A stretch of DNA of 64,000 bases. Origin: Luteimonas endophytica (GTDB lineage Bacteria > Pseudomonadota > Gammaproteobacteria > Xanthomonadales > Xanthomonadaceae). The notes below the pieces were generated by a model. It saw only the letters and a list, made by a program, of their open reading frames with translations. It did not search any database and was not told where the DNA came from. A program made the translations under genes and the position numbers. Positions 37,106 through 48,296 of this stretch are shown in pieces (the first letter of the stretch is position 1; every line of letters begins with the position of its first letter). Location of the stretch: positions 262,181 through 326,180 of the forward strand of contig NZ_JARXRM010000043.1 in NCBI RefSeq assembly GCF_029887875.1, given 5' to 3'.

Positions 37106-38623
37106 ATGAGCGCCGACCTTCCGCGCGACCCGGCCCCGTCGTCGCCAGGCCCGCCTCCGCCGGGCCTGTACGACGGCGCCGCGCTGCGCGCGCTCGAAGC
37201 CGCCGCCAGCGCCCGGCTGGGCGGCGATGCCTTCGAGCTGATGCGCCGCGCGGGCGAAGCCGCCTGGCGCGAACTGCTGCGGCACTGGCCGCAGGCCCGG
37301 CGCATCGTGGTGGTCTGCGGCCCCGGCAACAACGGCGGCGACGGCTACGTGCTGGCCACCCATGCGCATGCCGCGGGCTGCGAGGTGCGCGCGGTGCGGC
37401 TGGCCGCGCATGCGCCGGGCACCGAGCTTGCGCGCCGCGCCTGCGCCGACTACCTCGCCGCAGGCGGCCGGGTGCTGGAGTTCGACGGCGCACTGCCCGG
37501 CGCCGACGCGGTGGTCGACGCGCTGTTCGGGATCGGCCTGTCGCGGGCGCCGGACGCCGCCTGCGGCGCACTGATCGAAGCGATCGCGGCCAGCGGCGCG
37601 CCGGTGCTGGCGCTGGATGCGCCGAGCGGCGTGGACACCGACAGCGGCGACGTGCCCGGCTCCGCGGTGCGCGCCGACGTCACCGTGCAGTTCCTCGCCG
37701 CGCACGCCGGCCTGCGCACCGGCGCCGCGCTGGACCACGTCGGCCTGCTGGCGCTGGCCTCCCTGGGCTTGCCGGCGGATCTGCTGAACCGTTTCGAAGC
37801 GGTCGCCGCCTGCCTGGACGCTTCGATGCTGGCCGCGCGCTTCGCGCCGCGTCCGCGCAACAGCCACAAGGGCGGCTCCGGGCACGTGCTCTGCATCGGC
37901 GGCGACGAAGGCAAGGGCGGCGCGGTGCTGCTGGCCGCCGAGGCCGCGCTGCGCAGCGGCGCCGGCCTGGTCAGCGTGGCCACGCGCCCCGCGCACGTGG
38001 CGCCATTGCTGGCGCGCTGCCCCGAGGCGATGGTGCAGGCGGTGGAATCGGAGTCCGCGCTGGCGCCGCTGGTGCAGCGTGCCGGCGTCCTGGCGGTCGG
38101 CCCCGGGCTGGGCCAGGAGGCGTGGGGCCGGGCGCTCCACCAGGCCGCGCTCGCCAGCGGCAGGCCGCTGGTGCTCGACGCCGACGCGCTCAACCTGCTC
38201 GCCAGCCATGCGCAGTCGCCGCCGGCCGACGCGGTGCTCACGCCGCATCCGGGCGAGGCGGCGCGCCTGCTGGGCATCTCCACCCGCGAGATCCAGGCCA
38301 ACCGCTTCGCGGCCGCGCGGCTGCTGTGCGCCTGTTTCGGCTGCGCGGTCGTGCTGAAGGGCGCCGGCACCGTGGTGGCCGCGCCCGGGCAGCGCCCGCG
38401 GGTGATCGCCGCCGGCAACCCCGGCATGGCGGTCGGCGGCATGGGCGACGTGCTGACCGGCTGCATTGCCGCCTTGCGTGCGCAGGGGTTTCCCGCGTTC
38501 GAGGCCGCCGCCACCGGCGCGCTGCTGCATGCCGCCGCCGGCGATGCCGCCGCGGCCGGCGGCGAGCGCGGGCTGCTGCCCAGCGACCTGATCGCGCAGC
38601 TGCGGCGCCTGGTGAATCCTTGA
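37106..38623 (+). CDS. nnr: bifunctional NAD(P)HX epimerase / dehydratase
   Basis: A 505-residue fusion that repairs hydrated NAD(P)H. The N-terminal YjeF_N epimerase domain (about residues 20-225) has VVCGPGNNGGDGYVLATHAH and LDAPSGVDTDSGD. The C-terminal ADP-dependent dehydratase (about 245-500) has NSHKGGSGHVLCIGGDEGKGGAVLLAAEAALRSGAGLV, LTPHPGEAARLLG, and NPGMAVGGMGDVLTGCIAAL. The start is separated from queG by 23 bases containing TATAGAAT, a possible shared promoter. tsaE follows with a 4-base overlap, as in many proteobacteria. Confidence 0.96.
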   Translation: MSADLPRDPAPSSPGPPPPGLYDGAALRALEAAASARLGGDAFELMRRAGEAAWRELLRHWPQARRIVVVCGPGNNGGDGYVLATHAHAAGCEVRAVRLAAHAPGTELARRACADYLAAGGRVLEFDGALPGADAVVDALFGIGLSRAPDAACGALIEAIAASGAPVLALDAPSGVDTDSGDVPGSAVRADVTVQFLAAHAGLRTGAALDHVGLLALASLGLPADLLNRFEAVAACLDASMLAARFAPRPRNSHKGGSGHVLCIGGDEGKGGAVLLAAEAALRSGAGLVSVATRPAHVAPLLARCPEAMVQAVESESALAPLVQRAGVLAVGPGLGQEAWGRALHQAALASGRPLVLDADALNLLASHAQSPPADAVLTPHPGEAARLLGISTREIQANRFAAARLLCACFGCAVVLKGAGTVVAAPGQRPRVIAAGNPGMAVGGMGDVLTGCIAALRAQGFPAFEAAATGALLHAAAGDAAAAGGERGLLPSDLIAQLRRLVNP

Positions 38624-39120
38624 GCGGCGGCTTGCGCCTGCACCTGGCCGACGAGGCAGCGACCGGCGCGCTGGCACGCGCGCTCGCCGCCAGCGCGCCG
38701 GCCGCCGCCGTGGTCTACCTGCACGGCGATCTGGGCGCCGGCAAGTCCACCCTGGCGCGCGCCTGGCTGCGCGCGCTCGGCGTCGCCGGCACGGTGCGCA
38801 GCCCGACCTACACCCTGGTGGAGCGCTACCCGCTGGCGGGGGGCGGCGAGGCCGTGCACCTGGATCTCTACCGGATCGGCGACCCCGGCGAGCTCGAGTT
38901 CCTGGGTCTCGACGAGGCCCGGGCGGCGCTGTGGCTGGTGGAATGGCCGGAGCGCGGCGCCGGCGCGCTCCCGGCCCCCGACCTGTCGGTCGAGCTGGCG
39001 ATCGCAGGCCCCGGCCGCGACGCCCGGCTGCTGCCGGGCGGCCAGCGGGGCGCCGCCTGGCTGCGGGCGCCGGCGCTGGCCGATCCCGGGTCCGAGTTGC
39101 GGGTCCTTCCTGAACCGTGA
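38620..39120 (+). CDS. tsaE: tRNA threonylcarbamoyladenosine biosynthesis ATPase TsaE
   Basis: A 166-residue P-loop ATPase that helps TsaB-TsaD add threonylcarbamoyl to tRNA A37. Walker A is LHGDLGAGKSTLARA, followed by GTVRSPTYTLVERYPL and HLDLYRIGDPGELEFLGLDE. The start is a TTG overlapping the nnr stop (TTGA), giving translational coupling; no ATG is available near the conserved N terminus. The C-terminal 40 residues are a variable Ala/Gly/Pro tail. Confidence 0.92.
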   Translation: MSGGLRLHLADEAATGALARALAASAPAAAVVYLHGDLGAGKSTLARAWLRALGVAGTVRSPTYTLVERYPLAGGGEAVHLDLYRIGDPGELEFLGLDEARAALWLVEWPERGAGALPAPDLSVELAIAGPGRDARLLPGGQRGAAWLRAPALADPGSELRVLPEP

Positions 39121-39201
39121 CTGCAGGAACAGCCGCCAGGGCCCGGATTTACAAAGGAAAACCGCTTGCAAAGCATCTGGCTTGGTGCTTGACTAGCGCG
39201 C

Positions 39202-40686
39202 ATGCGCCGCCGGGGAACCCCGCTCCAGGAAATCCTGATCCGTCTGGTCCTGCTGGCCGGACTGGCGTGCGGCGCTGCCTCGGCTTCTGAAATCAAGCAC
39301 TTGCGGCTGGATGCCGGTGCCACCGGCACCCGCGCCGAGTTCGCCCTGCCGGCGGAAACCGAATACAAGGTGATCTCGCTGGCCAACCCGGACCGCCTGG
39401 TGGTGGACCTGCCCGGGGTCTCGCTGGGCAAGGGCGTCGCGCTGCCGGCCCCGGCCGGGCTGGTGCGGGCGGTGCGCAGCGGGCAACCCGAGCCGGGCGT
39501 CACCAGGATCGTCTTCGATCTGGCCGAGGCCGTGGTGGCGCTGCGGCCCCGCTTCGAGCCGGGTGCCGACGGCGTGCGGCTGGTGGTCGAGTGGCCGGGC
39601 GACGCCGGCGGCGATCCGATCGGGCAGGTCATCGCCCGGGTCGCGCAGCCGGCCGCGACCACGCCGGGCAACGCCGCGGCCGCCGCGCGGCCGCCTCCGG
39701 GCGCCGGAACGCCGGACCCGGCTGCCGCCTCCAGGGACGCGACTTCCCGGCTGGTCTCCGGGGTCGCTTCCGCGTCCGCCGCGGCTGCGCCTGACCCCCC
39801 CCCGCAGTCCGCGCCGGCGGTGGCGGCGACGACGACAGTCCAGCCCCAATCCCAATCCCAGTCCCAGGCCAGCGCGCAGCCCGCGCCGACCCCGCTGCCG
39901 CGCGCGCCGATGGCCGGCATGCGCCCGCTCGTGATCGCCATCGACCCGGGCCACGGTGGCCAGGATCCGGGCGCCGTGGGCCCGACCGGCAAGCGCGAGA
40001 AGGACATCACCCTGGCGATCGCCCGCGAACTCGGCCGCCAGATCGACGCCACCCCCGGCCTGCGCTCGTACCTCACCCGCGACCGCGACGTGTTCATCCC
40101 GCTCAACCGCCGCGCCCAGCTGGCGCGCGAGGCCGGCGCCGACATGTTCATCTCGATCCACGCCGATGCCGCCCACAACCGCAACGCCAAGGGCTCGTCG
40201 GTGTACGTGCTGTCGCTGCGCGGCGCCTCCTCGCAGCGCGCGCGCTGGCTGGCGGACAAGGAGAACGCGGCCGACCTGATCGGCGGCGTGCGCCTGCAGG
40301 AAACCGACGATACCCTGGCCTCGGTGCTGCTCGACCTCACCCAGAGCGGCCAGATGAAGGCGTCGGAGGACGCCGGCAGCCACATCCTCGACGGCCTCAA
40401 GCGCATCGGCAACAACCACAAGCCCCACATCGAGCGCGCCAACTTCGCGGTGCTGCGCACCTCGGACATGCCGGCGATGCTGGTCGAGACCGCGTTCCTC
40501 TCCAATCCCGAGGAGGAGCGGCGCCTGGTCGACCCGGCATTCCAGCGCACCGTGGCGCGCGCCGTGCTCGACGGCGTCAACACCTATTTCTCCTCGCAGC
40601 CGCCCCCGGGCACGCTGTACGCCGCGCGCGCGGCCGCCGCGAGCGGCGGCAGCGGCACCGGCGCGGCCGGCGGCGGCAGCCCCTAG
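39202..40686 (+). CDS. amiC: AmiC-type N-acetylmuramoyl-L-alanine amidase
   Basis: A 494-residue periplasmic cell-wall amidase that splits daughter cells. It has an N-terminal signal peptide (LIRLVLLAGLACGAASASE) and an AMIN septum-targeting domain (residues about 32-135, LRLDAGATGTRAEFALPAE). A long low-complexity Ala/Pro/Gln linker follows (about 145-235), then a zinc amidase_3 domain with VIAIDPGHGGQDPGAVGP, SIHADAAHN and MLVETAFLSNPEEER. The tail is Ala/Gly/Ser-rich. It lies between tsaE and mutL, the same order as in E. coli (tsaE-amiB-mutL). Confidence 0.95.
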   Translation: MRRRGTPLQEILIRLVLLAGLACGAASASEIKHLRLDAGATGTRAEFALPAETEYKVISLANPDRLVVDLPGVSLGKGVALPAPAGLVRAVRSGQPEPGVTRIVFDLAEAVVALRPRFEPGADGVRLVVEWPGDAGGDPIGQVIARVAQPAATTPGNAAAAARPPPGAGTPDPAAASRDATSRLVSGVASASAAAAPDPPPQSAPAVAATTTVQPQSQSQSQASAQPAPTPLPRAPMAGMRPLVIAIDPGHGGQDPGAVGPTGKREKDITLAIARELGRQIDATPGLRSYLTRDRDVFIPLNRRAQLAREAGADMFISIHADAAHNRNAKGSSVYVLSLRGASSQRARWLADKENAADLIGGVRLQETDDTLASVLLDLTQSGQMKASEDAGSHILDGLKRIGNNHKPHIERANFAVLRTSDMPAMLVETAFLSNPEEERRLVDPAFQRTVARAVLDGVNTYFSSQPPPGTLYAARAAAASGGSGTGAAGGGSP

Positions 40687-40775
40687 CTAGCGCAAGGCGC
40701 GCCGCCCGGGCGCGGGCGCGTGGCTCCTCCGCGCCGCGCTGCACACCGCGCGCTCCCCGCGGCGCACGCGTTCTC

Positions 40776-40881
40776 GTGGGAACGGCCCATGGCCGCGAAG
40801 GCCTCGGGTGGCTCCGGCGGGGCCGGCGGCGATTCCGGGCATGGCCGGAATCGCCGTCTCGCGTGCATGGCACGCTCCTGC
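40776..40881. repeat. SMAG-like composite repeat, 106 bp
   Basis: Left end GTGGGAACGGCCCATGGCCG (GTAG changed to GTGG) and right end CGCGTGCATGGCACGC then TCCTGC (CTAC changed to CTGC). Internally it has GGTGGCTCCGGCGGGGCCGG and CGGCGATTCCGGG. Both end tetranucleotides are mutated, so this may be an old copy. Confidence 0.8.
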
Positions 40882-40975
40882 GAGCGAGCGGCGCCCGGCG
40901 GCCACGCCGCCGCCGCTGCCGCTATCATCAGCGCTGATCCGAACCGCAGCGCCGCAGCGCGCAACCGCCCGCAGC

Positions 40976-42793
<1,818 letters not shown>

Positions 42794-42794
42794 G

Positions 42795-43784
42795 ATGGGG
42801 ATGACCGGAAAGTCTGTGTGGATCGCCGCGGCGCTGGCCGCGTTCGTGGCCGGCTGCGGGCGCACGCCGCAGAGCCCGGAGGATGCGGCGGCAATGGCCG
42901 GAGCCGATGCGGAACCGGCGGCCGAGACCGCGGAGATCGCCGCGGTGCCCGGCGCGGACGCGGCGTTCGTGCGCGAACAGGAAGCCTGGCGCGAGCAGCG
43001 CCGCGAGAGCCTGCTGGCGCCTGACGGCTGGACCGGCCTGATCGGCCTGCACTGGATCGAGCTCAAGGCGCACTACGTCGGCAGCGGCAGCGGCCTGCGC
43101 CTGGCCAAGGGCCCGCCGCGGATCGGGCTGTTGCAGCAGGAGGGCGGGCGCCTGTTCTTCACTCCGGAGAAGGACGTCGAGCTGACCCTCGACGGCGAAC
43201 CGCTGACCGGACGCGTGGAACTGCACGACGACTTCAGCGCGACGCCGAGCACGATCGGCTTCGACGACGGCAAGGGCGAGATCTCGGTCATCGCCCGCGG
43301 CGGCCGCCGTGCGCTGCGCGTCCGCCACGACGAGGCCGAGGGGCGCACCGGCTTCGCCGGGCTCGACTACTGGCCGATGGACCCCGGCTGGCGGGTGCAG
43401 GGCAAGTTCGTGGCGCACCCGCCGGGCCGCACCATCGAGATCGCCAACATCATCGGCATCGTCGAAGCGCAGCCCAACCCCGGCGCGGTCGAGTTCGAGC
43501 GCGACGGCCAGCAGTACCGGCTCGAGGCGCTGGAGGGCGGCGAGGGCGCGCTGTTCCTGATCCTCGCCGACCGCACCAATGGCCAGGGCAGCTACGGCGC
43601 CGGGCGATACCTGTACACCGACGCGCCCGACGCGCAGGGCAACGTGACGCTCGACTTCAACCGCGCCTACAATCCGCCGTGCGCCTTCACCGCGCACGCG
43701 ACCTGCCCGCTGCCGCCGCCCGAGAACCGCCTCGACCTGCGCATCACCGCCGGCGAGAAGGCCTACGCCAAGCCCGCCAGCTGA
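42795..43784 (+). CDS. DUF1684 lipoprotein
   Basis: A 329-residue predicted lipoprotein with a signal sequence ending FVAGC (C21). A 30-residue Ala/Glu/Asp-rich spacer follows, then a DUF1684 domain with WREQRRESLLAPDGWTGLIGLHWIEL, RRALRVRHDEAEGRTGFAGLDYWPMDPGWRVQG and LDFNRAYNPPCAFTAHATCPLPPPENRL. The last two blocks are the family hallmark (YNPxCAFxxxxTCPxPPxEN). Function of the family is unknown. It begins 1 base after the mutL stop and may be cotranscribed. Confidence 0.88.
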   Translation: MGMTGKSVWIAAALAAFVAGCGRTPQSPEDAAAMAGADAEPAAETAEIAAVPGADAAFVREQEAWREQRRESLLAPDGWTGLIGLHWIELKAHYVGSGSGLRLAKGPPRIGLLQQEGGRLFFTPEKDVELTLDGEPLTGRVELHDDFSATPSTIGFDDGKGEISVIARGGRRALRVRHDEAEGRTGFAGLDYWPMDPGWRVQGKFVAHPPGRTIEIANIIGIVEAQPNPGAVEFERDGQQYRLEALEGGEGALFLILADRTNGQGSYGAGRYLYTDAPDAQGNVTLDFNRAYNPPCAFTAHATCPLPPPENRLDLRITAGEKAYAKPAS

Positions 43785-43824
43785 TTCCGGGCGAACTCTT
43801 CCCACGCAAAGCAAGGACGTCTTC

Positions 43825-44799
43825 ATGCGCCTGTCGAAACGAATCCCGTTCAAGCCGCTGCTGCTGGCCGCGTTCGCCATCGCCCTGGTCGGCGGCGTCC
43901 ACGCCGAGAAGCCCCGCGCCGCGCCCGAGGCGCCGGCCGCCGCCGGCGCGCCGCCGGTGCCGCTGCTGTGGAAGGTCTCGGACGAGGACAGCACGGTCTA
44001 TCTGCTCGGCTCGTTCCACCTGCTCAAGCCCGGCGACTACCCGCTTTCGGCGGACGTCGATGCCGCGTTCGACGATGCCGAGCGGCTGGTGTTCGAGATC
44101 CCGCCGGAAGAGATGAACTCGCCCACCCTGGGCATGAAGATGGGCCAGGCGGCGATGCGCACCGACGGCACCCAGCTCGACAGCGAGCTGCCGCCCGGCA
44201 CCGCCGCGGAGCTGCAGGGCTGGCTGGCCGCGAACGCCTCCAACCTGCAGAAGATGCAGCTCACCCCGCAGGTGCTGCAGATGTTCGAACCCTGGTTCGT
44301 GGGCCTGATGGTCACCATCACCGAGATGACCAAGTACGGCCTGGACCCCGCGCTGGGGCTGGACGCGCACCTGGCCAAGCGCGCCGCCGATGCCGGCAAG
44401 CCCACCTCGGGGCTGGAGACCGGCGAGCAGCAGATCGCCTTCCTCGACGGCATGGATCGCAAGGAGCAGCTGCAGTTCCTGCAGGAATCGCTGAAGGCCA
44501 CCGGCGACAAGGGCCGCGAGGAGATCGAGAAGCTGCACAAGGCCTGGCGCGACGGCGATGCGCAGGGCATGTGGGAAGGCATGGCCGCGCAGATGCGCGA
44601 ACAGTTCCCGGAGCTGTACCGCCGCATCAACGTCGAGCGCAACGACGCCTGGGTGCCGAAGCTGGAGGCGATCCTGGCCGAGGAAGGCGACGCCCTGGTC
44701 GTGGTCGGCGCGCTGCACCTGCTCGGCGAAGACGGTGTGGTCGCCAAGCTGGAAGTGAAGGGACTCGAGGTGGAGCGGATCTGCACGGCGTGCCGCTGA
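43825..44799 (+). CDS. TraB/GumN-family protein
   Basis: A 324-residue protein with an N-terminal signal peptide (LLLAAFAIALVGGVHA). The TraB/GumN domain has LLWKVSDEDSTVYLLGSFHLLKPGDYPLSADVDAAFDDAERLVFE at the N terminus and LAEEGDALVVVGALHLLGEDGVVAKLEVKGLEVERI at the C terminus, both conserved with their GxxH motifs. The fold is shared with Tiki-type metalloproteases, so a periplasmic metal-dependent peptidase is possible but unproven. A composite repeat follows. Confidence 0.87.
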   Translation: MRLSKRIPFKPLLLAAFAIALVGGVHAEKPRAAPEAPAAAGAPPVPLLWKVSDEDSTVYLLGSFHLLKPGDYPLSADVDAAFDDAERLVFEIPPEEMNSPTLGMKMGQAAMRTDGTQLDSELPPGTAAELQGWLAANASNLQKMQLTPQVLQMFEPWFVGLMVTITEMTKYGLDPALGLDAHLAKRAADAGKPTSGLETGEQQIAFLDGMDRKEQLQFLQESLKATGDKGREEIEKLHKAWRDGDAQGMWEGMAAQMREQFPELYRRINVERNDAWVPKLEAILAEEGDALVVVGALHLLGEDGVVAKLEVKGLEVERICTACR

Positions 44800-44863
44800 T
44801 GCGGCGGACGTCCCGGTCGCGGCCATCGGCCGCGCCTACAGGTCACGCAGCGGCCTGCTCCCC

Positions 44864-44971
44864 GTAGGAGCGTGCCATGCACGCGAAAGCCCCCATGGCC
44901 GCCACCGCCGGGAATCGCCGCCATCCGGATCGGAGGCGCCCGCGGCCTTCGCGGCCATGGGCCGCTCCTAC
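44864..44971. repeat. SMAG-like composite repeat, 108 bp
   Basis: Left arm GTAGGAGCGTGCCATGCACG (GCGTGC/GCACGC stem) and right arm CTTCGCGGCCATGGGCCGC then TCCTAC (GCGGCC stem). Arms are in the opposite order to the copies at 35856 and 18910, so the element is inserted in the reverse orientation. Length equals the 35856 copy. It overlaps the last bases of the RnfB-like gene's stop region by 4 bases. Confidence 0.85.
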
Positions 44972-45441
44972 AGGGGCGACGGATCCAGCGGCGTAGCGGC
45001 GGCCGGAGCGCAGCTCCCGTTGGGCGCTGCCGCGATCATCACGATGCAGTCCACCGGGCAGGCGGGCAGGCACAGTTCGCACCCGGTGCACAGCGGCTCG
45101 ATGACGGTGTGCATGGCCTTGGCGCCGCCGACGATGGCGTCCACCGGGCAGGCCTGGATGCACTTGGTGCAGCCGATGCAGTCGGCCTCGACCACCAGCG
45201 CCACCTGCGGGACCGGAGCGTGCTCGCCGCGCGTGCGGTCGTAGGGCCGCGGTTCGCGCCCGAGCAGCCGCGCCAGCGCCCGCGCGCCGGCGTCGCCGCC
45301 GGGCGGGCAGCGGTCGATGTCGGCATCGCCGGCGGCGAGGGCCACCGCGTACGGCCGGCACCCGTCGAAGCCGCACTGCCGGCACTGGGTCTGCGGCAGC
45401 AGCCGGTCGATGCGCTCGACGATGTCGGCGCTGCCGCTCAT
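44968..45441 (-). CDS. RnfB/RsxB-like ferredoxin
   Basis: A 157-residue iron-sulfur protein. Its N-terminal part has the 4Fe-4S-binding [30 protein letters not shown] of RnfB, and its C-terminal part two 4Fe-4S motifs, [19 protein letters not shown] and [16 protein letters not shown]. The hydrophobic membrane anchor of RnfB is absent and no other rnf genes are adjacent, so it is an isolated RnfB-like ferredoxin; in xanthomonads such genes sit next to metG. The start at 45441 removes an upstream extension that overlaps metG. Its C-terminal tail and stop codon run into the SMAG-like repeat. Confidence 0.85.
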   Translation of the reverse strand: MSGSADIVERIDRLLPQTQCRQCGFDGCRPYAVALAAGDADIDRCPPGGDAGARALARLLGREPRPYDRTRGEHAPVPQVALVVEADCIGCTKCIQACPVDAIVGGAKAMHTVIEPLCTGCELCLPACPVDCIVMIAAAPNGSCAPAAATPLDPSPL

Positions 45442-45451
45442 CGGTGGCCGT

Positions 45452-47554
45452 TCACCGCACCGGCATGCCCGGCTGCGCGCCCTGGTCGGCGTCCAGCAGC
45501 GCCAGCGCGCCGCCATCGAAACCGGCCGACAGGATCATGCCCTCGCTCAGCCCGAAGCGCATCTTGCGCGGCGCCAGGTTGGCGATGAACACCACGTTGC
45601 GTCCGACCAGCGTGTCCGGCTCGCCGTAGCTGGCGCGGATGCCGGAGAAGATCTGGCGCCGGCCGAGCTCGCCGGCATCCAGCTCGAAGCGCAGCAGCTT
45701 GTCCGAACCCTCCACGAACTCGCAGGCCAGCACCCGGCCGATGCGCAGGTCGAGTTTCGCGAAATCGTCGATGGCGATCGTGCCGGCTTGCTGGGGAGCG
45801 ACTTTTCCGCCGGCCTTGCTGCCCTGGGCGCCCGCCTTGGCAGGCTCGGGCTTGCCCTTGGTGGATTCGGCATCGGGCGTCGCGGCGCCGGCGGCAGCGC
45901 CCCCCATGGTGTCGCGGCTGGCTTCGGTCATGGCTTGGATCTGCTTCGGGTCGAGTCGGGTGAACAGCGGCGCGTACGGCTGGATCGGATGGTCCAGGAG
46001 CGGGGCATCGAGGTCCCGCCACTGCCCCATCGGCGCGGCGAGGAAGTGCTCCACCTGCGCCGCCAGCGCCGGCAGCACCGGGCGCAGCGCCGCCGCCAGC
46101 ACCCGGAACAGGTTCAGCCCCTGGGTGCACACCGCCTGCAGTTCGGCCTCGGCGCCGGGGGCCTTGGCGATCACCCAGGGCTTCTTCTCGTCGATGTAGC
46201 GATTGGCCTCGTCGGCCAGCGCCATCGCCGCGCGCAGCGCGGCCGCGGCGTCGTTGCGGCCGTAGGCCTCGCGGATCGGCGCCAGCCCGGCGACGAAGCG
46301 GTCGTACATGGCCGGCTCCGGCAGCGCCGCCGCCAGGCGGCCGTCGAAGCGCTTGCCGATGAAGCCGGCGCAGCGGCTGGCGAGGTTGACGAACTTGCCG
46401 ACCAGGTCGGCGTTCACCCGGGCGACGAAGTCGGCCAGGTTCAGGTCGAGGTCGTCGACGCCGCCGGAGGACTTGGCGGCGTAGTAGTAGCGCAGCGCCT
46501 CGGGGGGCAGCCCACAGTCCAGGTAGGTGCGCGCCATCACGAAGGTGCCGCGCGACTTCGACATCTTGGCGCCGTCGACGGTGAGATAGCCGTTGACGTG
46601 CAGCCGGGTCGGCGCGCGGAAGCCGGCGCCGTGCAGCACCGCGGGCCAGAACAGGCCGTGGAAGTTCACGATGTCCTTGCCGATGAAGTGGTGCAGCTCG
46701 GAGTCCGAGCCCGGCGCCAGGAAACCGAAGAAATCCAGCCCCTCGCGCTCGCACAGGGCCTGGAAGCTGCTGAGGTAGCCGATCGGCGCGTCCAGCCACA
46801 CGTACAGGAACTTGCCCGGATGGCCGGGGATCTGGAACCCGAAGTAGGGCGCGTCGCGGGAGATGTCCCAGGCGCGCAGCCCGCCCTCGCCGTCGAGCCA
46901 CTCGCGCAGCTTGGCCTTGACCCCGGGCGGCGCCACGCCGCCCTGCAGCCACTCGCGCAGGAACGGCTCGAAGTCGCCGACCTCGAAGAAGAAGTGCTCC
47001 GACTCGCGCAGCTCCGGCGTCGCCCCGGACAGCACCGAGCGCGGCTCCTTCAGGTCGGTCGGCGCGTAGGTGGCGCCGCAGTGCTCGCAGTTGTCGCCGT
47101 ACTGGTCGGGCGTGCCGCAGTTGGGGCAGGTGCCCTTGATGTAGCGGTCGGGCAGGAACATGCCCTTGGCCGGATCGTAGAACTGCTCGACCGCGCGCCG
47201 CGCGATGTGGCCGTTGCGCTCGAGCTTGGCGTAGAACGCCTCGGTGAGCGTGCGGTGGCGCGCCGAATGGGTGGAGTCGTAGTGGTCGAACGCGACCCCG
47301 AAGTCGGCGAAGTCGCGCTCGTGCCCGGCCTGCACCGCGGCGATGAAGACCTCCGGAGTGGTGCCGGCCTTCTCCGCGGCGAGCATGATCGGGGTGCCGT
47401 GGGTGTCGTCGGCGCAGACGAAGTGGGTGGTCTGGCCGGCCATTCGCCGCGCCCGCACCCAGATGTCGGCCTGGATGTAGCCCACCAGGTGGCCCAGGTG
47501 CAGCGGGCCGTTGGCATAGGGCAGGGCGGTGGTGACGATCGCGGTGCGGGACAT
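45452..47554 (-). CDS. metG: methionyl-tRNA synthetase
   Basis: A 700-residue class I synthetase. It has [24 protein letters not shown] (HIGH motif), the zinc-binding [21 protein letters not shown], and [13 protein letters not shown] (KMSKS), then an anticodon-binding helical domain. A linker rich in Ala/Gly/Lys (about 545-585) leads to a C-terminal tRNA-binding EMAP/Trbp111-like domain ([44 protein letters not shown]). Full length of the dimeric type. apbC, normally its neighbour, is divergent further upstream. Confidence 0.97.
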   Translation of the reverse strand: MSRTAIVTTALPYANGPLHLGHLVGYIQADIWVRARRMAGQTTHFVCADDTHGTPIMLAAEKAGTTPEVFIAAVQAGHERDFADFGVAFDHYDSTHSARHRTLTEAFYAKLERNGHIARRAVEQFYDPAKGMFLPDRYIKGTCPNCGTPDQYGDNCEHCGATYAPTDLKEPRSVLSGATPELRESEHFFFEVGDFEPFLREWLQGGVAPPGVKAKLREWLDGEGGLRAWDISRDAPYFGFQIPGHPGKFLYVWLDAPIGYLSSFQALCEREGLDFFGFLAPGSDSELHHFIGKDIVNFHGLFWPAVLHGAGFRAPTRLHVNGYLTVDGAKMSKSRGTFVMARTYLDCGLPPEALRYYYAAKSSGGVDDLDLNLADFVARVNADLVGKFVNLASRCAGFIGKRFDGRLAAALPEPAMYDRFVAGLAPIREAYGRNDAAAALRAAMALADEANRYIDEKKPWVIAKAPGAEAELQAVCTQGLNLFRVLAAALRPVLPALAAQVEHFLAAPMGQWRDLDAPLLDHPIQPYAPLFTRLDPKQIQAMTEASRDTMGGAAAGAATPDAESTKGKPEPAKAGAQGSKAGGKVAPQQAGTIAIDDFAKLDLRIGRVLACEFVEGSDKLLRFELDAGELGRRQIFSGIRASYGEPDTLVGRNVVFIANLAPRKMRFGLSEGMILSAGFDGGALALLDADQGAQPGMPVR

Positions 47555-47660
47555 GGCGGCCGGCGCGGGGACGGCCGGCGATTATCGCATGCCCGCCGCG
47601 GGCTCCCGCCGCCCGCGCGGGCTGCGGCGCGGTGCTTCGCCTCCCCATCGTCCCAAACGC

Positions 47661-47688
47661 GAACGGCCCGGCGGGAGCCGGGCCGTTC
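47661..47688 (-). terminator. terminator after the DUF2147 gene
   Basis: GAACGGCCCGGC and GCCGGGCCGTTC form a perfect 12-base-pair stem with a 4-base loop, 22 bases past the stop of the DUF2147 gene on the minus strand. A GCGTTTGGG sequence follows, only weakly T-rich. It separates that gene from metG. Confidence 0.8.
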
Positions 47689-47710
47689 GGGGTTCAGCGC
47701 CGCGGGAGGC

Positions 47711-48145
47711 TCACTCCCGCTGCCAGACCTGCTCGCGGCAGATGAAGGCCACGCAGCCGGACACGCCGAGCCGGTTGGGTTCGATCAGCTGCGCCTTCGA
47801 GCGGTAGGTCTTGCCCTTGGCCGGGTCGAGAATGGTACCGCCGGACCAGGCGTCGCCGTCGCGTTCCAGGCCCCAGAGAATGGTCATGCCCTCGATCGGC
47901 TGGTCCTTGCGCTCGCCGCTGCATTTGTCGCAGGTCGGGTTGGGGCCGCGGTCGGACTGCAGGATCTCCACCACCCGGCCGGTCAGGGTGCCGTCGGCGG
48001 CCTCGGTGATCTCGACGATCGACTTGGCGCGGCCGGTCTCGTCGTCGATGGTCTTCCAGCGGCCGGTGGGGCCGTCCTGGGCGCCGGCCATCAGCGGCAG
48101 TGCCGCGAGCACGACGAGTGCGATTGAGCGTATGGACATGGACAT
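47711..48145 (-). CDS. DUF2147 secreted protein
   Basis: A 144-residue exported protein. A signal peptide (SIRSIALVVLAALPLMAGAQ) precedes the DUF2147 domain: GRWKTIDDETGRAKSIVEITEAADGTLTGRVVEIL, a CDKCSGERKDQPIEGMTILWGL block with the CxxC-type cysteines, and GGTILDPAKGKTYRSKAQL. Structures of the family show a small beta-barrel of unknown role. ATG 48145 was chosen because of the GGAGGG ribosome binding site; the longer frame starts in the hairpin upstream. Confidence 0.88.
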   Translation of the reverse strand: MSMSIRSIALVVLAALPLMAGAQDGPTGRWKTIDDETGRAKSIVEITEAADGTLTGRVVEILQSDRGPNPTCDKCSGERKDQPIEGMTILWGLERDGDAWSGGTILDPAKGKTYRSKAQLIEPNRLGVSGCVAFICREQVWQRE

Positions 48146-48212
48146 GATTCCCTCCGAATGATCAGTCGGTCCGGCCCCGGCCAGGCGGCAGGTCAGCGCC
48201 TTTATAACCGAT

Positions 48213-48242
48213 CGGTGCGGCGGCGGGTCCGCCGCCGCACCG
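48213..48242. repeat. perfect 14-bp inverted repeat in a divergent promoter region
   Basis: CGGTGCGGCGGCGG and CCGCCGCCGCACCG are exact inverse complements with two bases between them. It lies between the divergent DUF2147 and apbC genes, 54 bases before the apbC ATG. Its GC content makes a very stable hairpin, but it ends no gene. Function unknown. Confidence 0.6.
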
Positions 48243-48296
48243 TCCATTCATGAGCCGGCGCGGGGTCGCAGTCGGGGCCAGGAGTAGACTGGGGGG

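Noticed and set aside
45317-48127. 936-codon plus-strand frame opposite metG
   Set aside because: It covers metG and parts of its neighbours on the other strand, has no domain features and no plausible ribosome binding site.
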